From positions 124,001 to 188,000 of the forward strand of contig NZ_WHKF01000006.1 of assembly GCF_009295825.1 (NCBI RefSeq): DNA of 64,000 nucleotides, written 5' to 3'. Below the pieces are notes generated by a model. The model was not told where the DNA came from. It saw only the letters and a list, made by a program, of their open reading frames with translations, and did no database searches. This document shows, piece after piece, positions 16,667 to 25,523 of the stretch. Source of the DNA: Marinifilum sp. N1E240. GTDB lineage: Bacteria; Bacteroidota; Bacteroidia; Bacteroidales; Marinifilaceae. Numbering within the stretch: the stretch's first letter is position 1; every line of letters begins with the position of its first letter. A program made the position numbers and the translations under genes.

Positions 16667-17319
16667 TTAAATTTGCGCTAACTTGTTTGTTAGCTTAATA
16701 AAGTTGTGTTTATTTTTCTTTTATTCATTCAATTTATCAGTTTACACATCCGATATGGCTGTGTAAGCTGATAAGTTGATGACGAATTCCAGAGTTCATT
16801 AAGAGAATTAATAATTTTCTTTATTAAAATCATAAATGCAAATCTTACTAATTCTTACTCAAATCAGATCAAAATAATAGGCAAACATGCATGTCTTTCG
16901 AACACCATACTCTTTCTATTATTTATAATGTGCACAATCAGTACATTTCATCCCCTCCAGTACTCCTCAAACAAAGCTATTTACAATAGCTACTGCTTAT
17001 CATTAAAGCTTTGTTAAAGTTAACAAATTGATTAAACCAAACAATACATATTATAATATATAAATAAGCTATTCCAATTAAAAATCACAAAATTATCAAC
17101 GATTACTTCTCTTTCAACAAGCAATCCATATTGCTTTGCAAATTCTGATAAATCCTAATTCTTAACAACAACACAATTTGCAATCACAAATAGAGAACTA
17201 AAGCACAACAACCATTAAAAGCCACCTTACCTGATAAGTATATGCCCATTCAGTAACAAATCAATAGTACTTCACATATCATCGTTCATTTCATTTTTCC
17301 ATTCATCCTTTTTCAATCC
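16667..17319. other. Gene-free AT-rich stretch
   Basis: Nothing codes here on either strand that I can support. A short palindrome GCTATTTACAATAGC occurs near 16976. Much of 17000-17300 is poor in G on the plus strand. Confidence 0.5.
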
Positions 17320-17541
17320 GCAGCATTCTTTTTACAATCAGAAGTATTTTTTTTAAAATCAGAGTCATCCTTTTTTCATCAGAAGCATTCTTTTTAAAAT
17401 CAGAAGCATACTTTTTACAATCAGAAGCGTTCTTTTTAAAATCAGAGTCATCTTTTTTTAATCAGAAGCATACTTTTTAAAATCAGAAGCGTTCTTTTTA
17501 GAATCAGAAGCATACTTTTTTAAATCAGAGTCATTCTTTTT
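17320..17541. repeat. Tandem array of eleven 20-21-bp units
   Basis: The unit is approximately CAGAAGCATTCTTTTTAAAAT. Unit starts (CAG) fall at 17339, 17360, 17380, 17401, 17422, 17443, 17463, 17484, 17505 and 17526, plus a diverged first unit near 17321. The spacing is 21 or 20 bp throughout. On the minus strand most units read as the heptapeptide DFKKNAS or DFKKYAS, but the 20-bp units shift the frame and stops occur, so it is not a gene as it stands. Confidence 0.85.
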
Positions 17542-18146
17542 ATCGGCAGGCTATACAATTTTGTAGAATCACAATTCTAAATCTTCACAGAATGCATATT
17601 TTCATTAAGCTGCCAATACATGATAGAATCAATATCACAATCGATAAATAAATGGCTAGTACTGGCTGTAGTGTCAACAGCACAGATTTTTGCGGATGGT
17701 AATTTTCAGTCAGTCTCATAGTAGTAGTCGAAATAAAGTTTAGTAATATTTTTGATTATCTATTCAATTTCAAAAAATCACATGTTCAAAGCGTCTTCTA
17801 TTCATTCCAATCCTTTTAGAATTCATTCTAAGCTCACCCTCTCCCATCACAATACTTCCCTTTCACACTTGCTACCCACTTCACTTAAAAATTATCTAAA
17901 AATGCAATCCAAATCAACATCATCATTCTAATTAATAATTTTTAAATATTTATATTATCTACTATACAGAACAATACGAGATCACTAACTTCCAGAAACA
18001 CATTAGAACCTCTCCATTCGGCATCATGAAAAAGATCATTAGAATTGAAGCAATGCCTTAGTAAGATCGGGAAGCTAAGAACTTGTTCGAAGATCATCCG
18101 ATCGCACTTAGGTATTGCAATAAGAATCATGATCTTTTTAATGTAG
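17542..18146. other. Gene-free stretch between the 21-bp array and the 340-bp repeats
   Basis: A short open frame on the minus strand (about 17942-18130) has no recognisable features, and I do not call it. No promoter, RNA or repeat was recognised otherwise. Confidence 0.4.
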
Positions 18147-18178
18147 CCTTGACCTTTTTGCTTCGTTTTTGGGTCAAG
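18147..18178. repeat. Inverted repeat at the left end of the 340-bp tandem repeats
   Basis: CTTGACC and GGTCAAG face each other around TTTTTGCTTCGTTTTT. The hairpin occurs only before the first copy of the tandem repeat and may mark its left boundary. Confidence 0.5.
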
Positions 18179-18190
18179 CCAAAAATGAAG

Positions 18191-19250
18191 AGCCCGTCCG
18201 GCTTAAGGACAAAGCATATTTTTAATTAATCATTACAAAACACCCCTCTCCCTATCGGGATCTCCCCTAAAAGGGAGAAAACCAAAATCAACCTTCTCAA
18301 CCATTCAAACGAAACCACCGACCCGCATCAGACAAAAATCCCGTAAAGAAAATCGAAAGAATGAAGCGTTAAAAAAACTGGCGTGTTTGAGGAACGTTAG
18401 GCTCGATCCGAAAGTAATCGGAATCGAGTCTAAAAGGACGAGTTCCAGGTTTTAGCGAAGTGATTCGATTTTTAGAGATTTTTTCTGCCGCGGTAGATTT
18501 TTGTTTACTTTTCATCAATGGAAAAGTAAAAGCCCGTCCGGCTCAAGGACAAAGCATATTTTTAATTAATCATTACAAAACACCCCTCTCCCTGTCGGGA
18601 TCTCCCCTAGAAGGAGAGAAAACCAAAGTCAACCTTCTCAACCATTCCAATAAAACCACAACCCGCATCAGACAAAAATCCCGTAAAGAAAATCGAAAGA
18701 ATGAAGCGTTAAAAAAACTGGCGTGTTTGAGGAACGTTAGGCTCGATCCCGAAGTAATCGGAATCGAGTCTAAAAGGACGAGTTCCAGGTTTTAGCGAAG
18801 TGATTCGATTTTTAGAGATTTTTTCTGCCGCGGTAGATTTTTGTTTACTTTTCATCAATGGAAAAGTAAAAGCCCGTCCGGCTCAAGGACAAAGCATATT
18901 TTTAATTAATCATTACAAAACACCCCTCTCCCTGTCGGGATCTCCCCTAGAAGGAGAGAAAACCAAAGTCAACCTTCTCAACCATTCCAATAAAACCACA
19001 ACCCGCATCAGACAAAAATCCCGTAAAGAAAATCGAAAGAATGAAGCGTTAAAAAAACTGGCGTGTTTGAGGAACGTTAGGCTCGATCCCGAAGTAATCG
19101 GGACCAGCATAGCTGGAGAGACTAAAAGGACGAGTTCCAGGTTTTAGTGAAATGATTCGATTTTTAGATTTTTTCTGCCGCGGTAGATTTTTGTTTACTT
19201 TTCATCAATGGAAAAGTAAAAGCCCGTCCGGCTTAAGGACAAAACATATT
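18191..19250. repeat. Three tandem copies of a 340-350-bp non-coding unit
   Basis: The anchor AGCCCGTCCGGCT occurs at 18191, 18531, 18871 and 19221, giving units of 340, 340 and 350 bp plus a partial fourth. Copies 2 and 3 are almost identical. Copy 3 carries a 10-bp insertion near 19105 (GGGACCAGCATAGCTGG region). Each unit contains CCCTCTCCC...GGGATCTCCCC, the segment GGACGAGTTCCAGGTTTTAG and TTGTTTACTTTTCATCAATG. Reading frames of 111-115 codons across the units are a product of the repeat and resemble no protein. Confidence 0.9.
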
Positions 19251-19275
19251 TTATAATTAATCACTAAAAACACCC

Positions 19276-19427
19276 CCTGCTAGCACGAGCTTGTAGCTCG
19301 TGTTTTGCGAAAGCAATAGAGTTAATAGTTAAAACAAAAAAAATCTACAGAGAGAGTTTTTATTACTACATTTTAAATCTGCCATGGCAGAGTACGAGCT
19401 ATAAGCTCGCACTAGCAAGAGCAGGAA
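19276..19427. repeat. REP/BIME-like inverted pair
   Basis: The hairpin CACGAGCTTGTAGCTCGTG (19284-19302) faces a second one, CGAGCTATAAGCTCG (19395-19409). The flanks CCTGCTAGCACGAGC and GCTCGCACTAGC...GCAGG are inverted relative to each other. This is the layout of paired REP sequences mobilised by REP-associated tyrosine transposases. No such transposase gene lies in the window. Confidence 0.65.
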
Positions 19428-19597
19428 AAATGTGCTTGTAAAAATCGAACATAGAGTCATATTCTTGCTTCTTCGGATACATATAAAACCTGATAGCTTC
19501 GTTTTATACTAAAAGTGATGAATAAGAAGCCATATAAAACATTATCTCATCTATTTTGTGTATTATTAGGACTAATTATAAATAGTAGCATTCTAGA

Positions 19598-21394
19598 ATG
19601 GCAAGATCACACGGAACAGACACCTCAAATATTCCCAAAGGAAAAATTAATAAAACAGGCTTACGCAGTGCCTTACGACTTTACAAATACATTAAACCCT
19701 ACCGGGGACAGTACTTTTTAGGTATCTTCTTCTTACTGGGATCGAGTTTGGCAAGTCTGGCTTTTCCAAAGCTCTTAGGCGATTTGGTAAATACCGGAAA
19801 TAGCACAACACTTGGTCAGAGTTTGAATCAAACTGCCTTTTTAATTGTTGGAGTCTTAATTGTTCAGGCAAGTTTCTCCTATTTGCGTATCGTATTGTTT
19901 GTAAATGTAACCGAGAAATCGTTGGCAGCTTTGCGTCAGGCAAGTTACAGGCATTTAATAAAATTGCCTCTGCAGTTTTTCGAGAGAAGAAGAGTTGGAG
20001 AACTCAATAGCAGAATATCGGCAGATGTGGTGCAACTTCAGGAAACCATGACAAGTACCCTAGCCGATTTTATTCGACAGATTATTGTGATTACAGGAGG
20101 AATTGTTCTATTGGCAATTATTTCCCTTAAGCTCACTGCATTTATGCTGATTACTCTCCCTCCTACTATGATAGCAGCGAGATTCTTTGGCAGATTTATC
20201 CGTAAATTCTCTAAAGATGTACAAACCAAGCTAGCCGATTCCAATACCATTATTGAAGAAACCCTGCAAGGAATTCAGAGCGTAAAGGCATTTACCAACG
20301 AATACATAGAAATTGCCCGCTACAAGAAAAAAACATTGGAAATTGCCGATTTGGGAATGACACGGGGCAAGTATCGAGGAGCTTTTTCTTCTTTTATTAT
20401 TCTGGGACTTTTTGGTGCCATTGCAGCCATGGTGTGGCAAGGATCAAGATTGTTACAGGCAGGTGAAATGGCTGCAGGAGATTTGTTTTCTTTTGTGATC
20501 TACTCCGTTTTTGTAGGTGGAACCATTAGTGGATTGGCAAATGTGTACACCAACATTCAAAAGTTTATTGGTGCAACCGAAGATCTTTTCAAAATTTATG
20601 ACGAGGAACCGGAAGACATTCAGGATGTCAACCATATCGATCCTAAGTTTAAAATGAATGGAGAAATCAGCTTTCGAAATTTGAATTTTGCTTATCCATC
20701 GAGAAAAGAACAGTCGGTTTTAAACCATATCAATTTAGAAATTAAAAGTAATAATATGATTGCTCTGGTGGGACACAGTGGAGCTGGTAAAAGTACCATG
20801 GCTGCTTTGCTATTGATGTTGCATCGCCCACCTAAGGACAGCCTGTTTTTCGATCAGTTGGATAGCTATGATTATCCTCTTTCTGCATTAAGAAGTCAGA
20901 TCTCCCTGGTGCCACAGGACATTTTCCTATTTGGTGGAAGCATTAGCGAGAACATTGCCTATGGGAAGCCCGGAGCTAGCGAAGAAGAGATTTACGAAGC
21001 GGCAAAAAAAGCCAATGCTTTGGAATTTATAGAACGTTTTCCGGAAAGATTTGATACCATTGTTGGAGAACGTGGTACTCAGCTATCAGGCGGTCAGCGA
21101 CAGAGAATTGCCATTGCACGTGCCATTTTAAAAGATCCTAAAATTCTAATATTAGATGAGGCAACCTCTTCTTTGGATTCTGAATCTGAAAAATTGGTGC
21201 AGGAAGCTTTGGAGAAATTGATGAAAGGAAGAACATCTATTGTGATTGCTCACAGATTGTCAACAGTTAGAAAAGCGGATGAAATTGTGGTGTTGGAACA
21301 GGGTGAGATTGTTGAGAAAGGCACTCATGAAGACTTGATGAAGATCACCGAAGGAAAATATAATAAATTGATACAGTTGCAGTATTCTAATTAA
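19598..21394 (+). CDS. ABC exporter, fused membrane and ATPase domains (MsbA/BmrA type)
   Basis: This is a 598-residue half-transporter that acts as a dimer and exports a lipid, peptide or drug. The membrane domain has six helices within about residues 39-320. The nucleotide-binding domain starts near 355 with Walker A GHSGAGKST (392-400), Q-loop VPQD (about 438-441), signature LSGGQ (496-500), Walker B ILILDE (to 521) and the H-loop in IAHRLS. The ATG at 19598 is a good start; an earlier short frame on the same strand overlaps it and looks spurious. The gene appears independent of the AraC gene that follows after 91 bp. The substrate cannot be predicted. Confidence 0.92.
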   Translation: MARSHGTDTSNIPKGKINKTGLRSALRLYKYIKPYRGQYFLGIFFLLGSSLASLAFPKLLGDLVNTGNSTTLGQSLNQTAFLIVGVLIVQASFSYLRIVLFVNVTEKSLAALRQASYRHLIKLPLQFFERRRVGELNSRISADVVQLQETMTSTLADFIRQIIVITGGIVLLAIISLKLTAFMLITLPPTMIAARFFGRFIRKFSKDVQTKLADSNTIIEETLQGIQSVKAFTNEYIEIARYKKKTLEIADLGMTRGKYRGAFSSFIILGLFGAIAAMVWQGSRLLQAGEMAAGDLFSFVIYSVFVGGTISGLANVYTNIQKFIGATEDLFKIYDEEPEDIQDVNHIDPKFKMNGEISFRNLNFAYPSRKEQSVLNHINLEIKSNNMIALVGHSGAGKSTMAALLLMLHRPPKDSLFFDQLDSYDYPLSALRSQISLVPQDIFLFGGSISENIAYGKPGASEEEIYEAAKKANALEFIERFPERFDTIVGERGTQLSGGQRQRIAIARAILKDPKILILDEATSSLDSESEKLVQEALEKLMKGRTSIVIAHRLSTVRKADEIVVLEQGEIVEKGTHEDLMKITEGKYNKLIQLQYSN

Positions 21395-21485
21395 TTCGAA
21401 GATTAAGATATCTCTTTCGAATTGTAAGTATCATAAATTATTTATAATTTCATTCAATACAAACTAACCCGCTTTTTTTGAAACT

Positions 21486-22520
21486 ATGTCGGCAAGTAAT
21501 ATTTTTCTTATTCTAATCAGTGGTCTTGGAGTACTTCATGGCTTATTTCTAGCAGTTTATCTGCAGATACAAGAGAAATACAATACGACATCGAATAAAT
21601 TTTTGGCGCTATTATTACTTGTTCTCTCCTTTCGTGTGGGGAAATCAGTTTTCCTGGAGTTTGCAGATACATTGGAACTTTGGTTTATATTTATTGGATT
21701 AGCTGCCATAATGACTATTGGTCCCCTATTTTATTTCTATATAAAATCATTAATCAATTCTGAATTTAAACTCAAGGCTAAATATTACCTGCACTTTATT
21801 CCTGCCTTAGGCGGTATTGCTTTTAGTATTTGGACCAATACTCAATCTATATTTTCCATTCCAAAAGTGGTTTTGGTAGTGGCTTTTTTATCCTATTACA
21901 TTCACTTTTTACTTTACCTGATAATTTGCTATCGATTTATTCGTAAAAACCGTAATAAGGGTTTGGATACCAATTCTTACTCCCTTCTAATGCTTTTGTT
22001 CTATTCATTATTGGCAGTTTGGTTGGTCTACGTACTTAATTTGTTCGACGAGTTTATTCCCTATATCATTGCTCCAATTCTATATACTATTATTGCTTAT
22101 GCAATTAGTCTGATAGTGATAAAAAAAGGCTATTTAAAGACAGAAAAATACAAAAGTTCAAATGTATCAGAAGAACTTATTAATGAGATTTGGTTGAAAG
22201 TTCAGAGGCTGGTTGTAAATGAAAAGCAATTTAAAAATGGAGATCTTACTCTAAAATCATTAAGTAAACAGCTAAATGTAACGAGTCAAACTCTTTCATT
22301 GGTGATTAATAAAAAGAACCAGACGAACTTTAATAGTTTTATCAATAAATACCGCATTGAGGAATCCATTCATCTCTTTAAAGATGAAAAATACAAGGAT
22401 TATACAATAGCTTCGGTATCCTACGAGGCTGGTTTTAATAGTGTTTCAAGTTTTAACAATGCATTTAAACTATTTACCAACAGCACTCCATTGGCTTACC
22501 GAAAAAGCCTGATCAATTGA
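21486..22520 (+). CDS. AraC-family regulator with a membrane sensor domain
   Basis: This 344-residue protein carries about seven hydrophobic helices in residues 1-215 and a C-terminal AraC DNA-binding domain from about 235. Its HTHs are LTLKSLSKQLNVTSQTLSLV and YTIASVSYEAGFNSVSSFNN, the latter followed by TPLAYRKS. Such membrane-anchored AraC proteins are common in Bacteroidota. It lies 89 bp upstream of the DJ-1/PfpI gene on the same strand, which is a likely target. Confidence 0.85.
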   Translation: MSASNIFLILISGLGVLHGLFLAVYLQIQEKYNTTSNKFLALLLLVLSFRVGKSVFLEFADTLELWFIFIGLAAIMTIGPLFYFYIKSLINSEFKLKAKYYLHFIPALGGIAFSIWTNTQSIFSIPKVVLVVAFLSYYIHFLLYLIICYRFIRKNRNKGLDTNSYSLLMLLFYSLLAVWLVYVLNLFDEFIPYIIAPILYTIIAYAISLIVIKKGYLKTEKYKSSNVSEELINEIWLKVQRLVVNEKQFKNGDLTLKSLSKQLNVTSQTLSLVINKKNQTNFNSFINKYRIEESIHLFKDEKYKDYTIASVSYEAGFNSVSSFNNAFKLFTNSTPLAYRKSLIN

Positions 22521-22609
22521 CCATTTAGTTTATCGAAATGATCATTTTATAAAAATGAATCATAGAATTTACCTTGATTTGAAGCAATAATCAATCAAAA
22601 GTAAATTCT

Positions 22610-23719
22610 ATGTTGAAGTTTAAGAAATATCCCATTTTAAAATGGTTATTAAGCATTATTAGCTTACTAATTGTATTCCTAATCGCTTTCGGATTTTGGT
22701 TCATTAGCCTAATTCCAGCTGGTCCCAATCAGGCAATTTTAAATCAAACACAAGCCAAAGATCTTCCCTACATAATCAATAATAATCAAACCAAACATGG
22801 CAAAATACTAGCTGTGCTTACCAGTTGTGAAACCATGGGAAACAGTGGAAAAGATACCGGTTATGAATTGACGGAACTGTCACGCGCCTACTATGTTTTT
22901 CAAGCAAATGGTTTCGAAGTTGACATTACCAGTCCAAAAGGTGGAAATCCTCCTGTTGTAATTGATGATGACGATATGGCTGAATTTGATTTCGCCTTTT
23001 TAAATGATCCTATTGCTCAACAAAAAATTGAAAATACAAAACCATTAGCAGAAGTAGATGCAGAATTGTATGATGCCATTTATTTTGCAGGAGGAAAAGG
23101 TGCCATGTTCGATTTCCCGGATAATGCAAATATTCAGGAAATCTTAAGAAATTACTACGAATCAGGAAAAGTGATTGGAGCTGTTTGCCATGGTCCAGCC
23201 GCCTTAGTTAATGTGCGCCTTAGCGATGGCAGCATGCTAGTGGACAAAAAGAAAGTCTGTTCCTTTACCAACCAGGAGGAACTGTTCTTACTATCCGATG
23301 CCAAAGAGATATTTCCTTTTTTATTGCAAGATCAATTAACAGCCAGTGGAGGAATTTTTATAGAAGGAGATCAATATCTAAACAATGTAACTGTAGATGG
23401 CGATCTGATCACGGGTCAGAACCCTTGGTCTACCTGGACCTTGGCAGAAACCATGATCGAAAAACTTGGATATATTCCTGTAAAAAGAGAAATAACAGAA
23501 GAAGAGATTGCCATAAATGTTCTTTTGACTTATGAAACCAAAGGATATCGAAAAGCCAAAGAATTGGTGAATAGCATTGTAAAAAAGCAAGAAAAAACTG
23601 TTAGCAGAAACCTCTTGGGTATTCATAGTATAATTGCCATCATGAAGTTGGATCTCAAAAAAAGTTTTGATTTGATTCGACTCTTGAAATACACGAGTGA
23701 TATTGCTGAAAAGAAATAG
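22610..23719 (+). CDS. DJ-1/PfpI (Hsp31-like) family protein with membrane anchor
   Basis: The 369-residue protein begins with a hydrophobic segment (about residues 11-34), then a DJ-1/PfpI glutamine-amidotransferase-like domain. The nucleophile elbow is GAVCHGPAAL (Cys about residue 199). YFAGGKGAMFDF and SCETMGNSGKDTGYELTEL, which carries the acidic partner, match Hsp31-type enzymes that act as glyoxalase III or chaperones. A C-terminal helical extension of about 80 residues is unusual for the family. The anchor suggests the domain faces the periplasm. The gene follows the membrane AraC regulator. Confidence 0.82.
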   Translation: MLKFKKYPILKWLLSIISLLIVFLIAFGFWFISLIPAGPNQAILNQTQAKDLPYIINNNQTKHGKILAVLTSCETMGNSGKDTGYELTELSRAYYVFQANGFEVDITSPKGGNPPVVIDDDDMAEFDFAFLNDPIAQQKIENTKPLAEVDAELYDAIYFAGGKGAMFDFPDNANIQEILRNYYESGKVIGAVCHGPAALVNVRLSDGSMLVDKKKVCSFTNQEELFLLSDAKEIFPFLLQDQLTASGGIFIEGDQYLNNVTVDGDLITGQNPWSTWTLAETMIEKLGYIPVKREITEEEIAINVLLTYETKGYRKAKELVNSIVKKQEKTVSRNLLGIHSIIAIMKLDLKKSFDLIRLLKYTSDIAEKK

Positions 23720-23813
23720 TAATCTATTTGGCTTGATAACATTTGATTAGAATTGAACTTTAATCTAGTCTTCAAGCCAGGTAGACTTTTCTTTCATGCA
23801 TTCTCTCTTTAAT

Positions 23814-24245
23814 CTATAGATCTTTTACCATTACTTCTGGAAAGCATTTTACACCCAATTGATCGCAGCCATTGCAACCGACATGAGGAGCTTCCGATCT
23901 CACAATTGTTGAAAAACCTTGAGTTCTAAAAAAACCAGGAGCTCTTGCACATAAGAATAGTTTTGAAGCATTTAATGCCTTTAGATGAGTCAGTGCCTTA
24001 TCCAGAAGGCGTTCTCCTATGCGTTTTTTTCTATAATTTGAATCTATAGCTATACCATCAAGAACATAGTCACCATTCCTAATTCCTAAAACGCATGCAC
24101 CAACTAACTTTTCACCATCGAGCGCTTCCCAATAATTGATCACCTTGTCTGTAATTTGTTTTTGATCCTCGGTGAATTCCAATTCATTGTCAATAAAAAA
24201 CTGAATGATTTCTGTATATCGACTTGACTTTTGGATATTTATCAT
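23814..24245 (-). CDS. GNAT-family N-acetyltransferase
   Basis: This 143-residue single-domain acetyltransferase shows the acetyl-CoA motif A region in LDGIAIDSNYRKKRIGERLL (about residues 68-87), with the R/Q-x-x-G-x-G/A variant RKKRIG. FLCARAPGFFRTQGFSTI is motif B. It resembles bacterial ArgA/PanZ-like small GNATs, but the substrate is unknown. It is transcribed alone on the minus strand. Confidence 0.85.
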   Translation of the reverse strand: MINIQKSSRYTEIIQFFIDNELEFTEDQKQITDKVINYWEALDGEKLVGACVLGIRNGDYVLDGIAIDSNYRKKRIGERLLDKALTHLKALNASKLFLCARAPGFFRTQGFSTIVRSEAPHVGCNGCDQLGVKCFPEVMVKDL

Positions 24246-24324
24246 CTCTTTTGTCTCCTATAATTAGAACATATAAGTTTGAATTGCCATTACGAAATAA
24301 ATCATGATAACAGTTCTATGCAAG

Positions 24325-24492
24325 TTACTGGATTTTATGAAAGTTGCTCCGCCCCTTTATAAATTTCTTCAATACAGTTGCTCCATGACTAGGATATTCC
24401 TTATCGTTCCATTTTTTCATGTCTTCGAAATATGGACCAGTGGAGCTGTATGGACAAAATATATTACGAAATTTGATAGCTTTGTGCTTTCA
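24325..24492 (-). pseudogene. Possible short gene remnant
   Basis: The minus strand is open from a TGA at about 24490 to the stop at 24325-24327. It encodes a peptide containing SSTGPYFEDMKKWNDKEYPS followed by HGATVLKKFIKGRS. An ATG at 24420 would give only 31 residues. The composition looks protein-like, and the gap between flanking genes is otherwise empty. I do not recognise the family, and this may be a chance frame. Confidence 0.25.
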
Positions 24493-24568
24493 AATCCTGT
24501 TGTAACAAACTCATAATTTTCGAGCTTGTTATTCGCAACAGGAATTATTTAAAAATCAAGCAATAAAA

Positions 24569-25429
24569 ATGCAAACAAAAATACTTAGCAATCAAGATAA
24601 ACTTCCTTTAACCTGCTCTCGTACCGGAAACTGCTGCTTTGGGAAAGTTATTTACCTAAATCCATGGGAGTTGTTCCACCTTGCTACAGAGAAAAAAAAT
24701 ACAGCAAAAGAATTTCGTGATCTCTATACAGATTTTAAAGGCATTCGTTTGAAGTTTGATGGCGAAATAGGCTATAAAGGACAACAAGCTTGTTCTCAAT
24801 ATGTGGCTAATTTTGGATGTGATGTGCATTTAGGACGTCCGCTAGCCTGTCGTTTGTACCCACTGGGTCGACAAGTACAAAGCGAAAAAGTTCATTACAT
24901 GTATCAGGGAGATGAATTTCCTTGCTTGGAACCCTGCCCTGAAGTGGTCGATTTAGAGCAATTGCAAGTAGGTGAATATCTTAAAGGTCAGAAGACCGAT
25001 GCTTTTGAAAAGGCTCAAGATGCCTATTTGGAAATGATGCAAAACATTGCTGATTTAGCATTTGAATTACTTCTAGATACAGGTTTGGCTGAATCTGGAG
25101 ATAAGAAAACATTGCCACTATGGAGAAAAATGGGTGATGAAGATCCTGAGGAATTAACGGAAAGAATCGGAGAAGAGTGGTTAGATTGTCTAATGATTCC
25201 AAATATTTCTGAGACAGACCCTATTGGCTTTGTTTCGAAGCACAACAATTTAATTTTATCAAAAGCACAGGAGAAATTTGGAGCCATACAAACACATCAG
25301 GAATTGCATGAAGCTTCTGTTTTAATGATGGCAGTTGCTCTGCATCTGGCTCGTGGTTTAGGTGCTAATCCAAAAGAACTATCTGAACTTTGGGTTGATA
25401 TTGCCAAGAACAATGGGGCTCAGGAATAG
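24569..25429 (+). CDS. YkgJ-family cysteine cluster protein
   Basis: The 286-residue protein has the zinc- or iron-binding cysteine pattern of the YkgJ/Flagellin-methylase-like family. It shows CSRTGNCC near residue 16, C-x8-C in the region QACSQYVANFGCDVHLGRP, then LACRLYPLG and CLEPCPEV. The function of this family is not settled. The C-terminal 150 residues are helical. It converges with the aminopeptidase gene on a shared terminator. Confidence 0.85.
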   Translation: MQTKILSNQDKLPLTCSRTGNCCFGKVIYLNPWELFHLATEKKNTAKEFRDLYTDFKGIRLKFDGEIGYKGQQACSQYVANFGCDVHLGRPLACRLYPLGRQVQSEKVHYMYQGDEFPCLEPCPEVVDLEQLQVGEYLKGQKTDAFEKAQDAYLEMMQNIADLAFELLLDTGLAESGDKKTLPLWRKMGDEDPEELTERIGEEWLDCLMIPNISETDPIGFVSKHNNLILSKAQEKFGAIQTHQELHEASVLMMAVALHLARGLGANPKELSELWVDIAKNNGAQE

Positions 25430-25470
25430 TATTTCAATCTTGTCTTCATTAATTTTATAAAAATATGCAC

Positions 25471-25503
25471 AAAAAAAAGGCAACACCCAAAGTGTTGCCT
25501 TTC
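25471..25503. terminator. Bidirectional terminator between convergent genes
   Basis: GGCAACAC-CCAAA-GTGTTGCC (25479-25499) is an eight-pair stem with eight A on the left and TTTT on the right. It therefore serves the plus-strand cysteine cluster gene and the minus-strand aminopeptidase gene. Confidence 0.88.
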
Positions 25504-25523
25504 CTATATCATATCAGTTCAAC

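Noticed and set aside
17320-17541. CRISPR array
   Set aside because: The 20-21-bp units are contiguous with no spacers between them and no cas genes are present, so this is a minisatellite-type array.
17942-18130. 62-codon minus-strand open frame
   Set aside because: No leader, motif, or neighbour context; it lies in a gene-free region.
18460-19147. Two plus-strand open frames of 111 and 115 codons with near-identical products
   Set aside because: They lie wholly inside the 340-bp tandem repeat, differ only where the repeat copies differ, and look like no protein family.
19515-19721. 68-codon plus-strand frame overlapping the ABC exporter start
   Set aside because: It runs in another frame through the exporter's coding sequence, and the exporter has a good ATG of its own.
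24304-24516. 70-codon plus-strand frame before the cysteine cluster gene
   Set aside because: Its composition is not protein-like (rich in F, C and V runs), and the opposite strand fits a remnant better.
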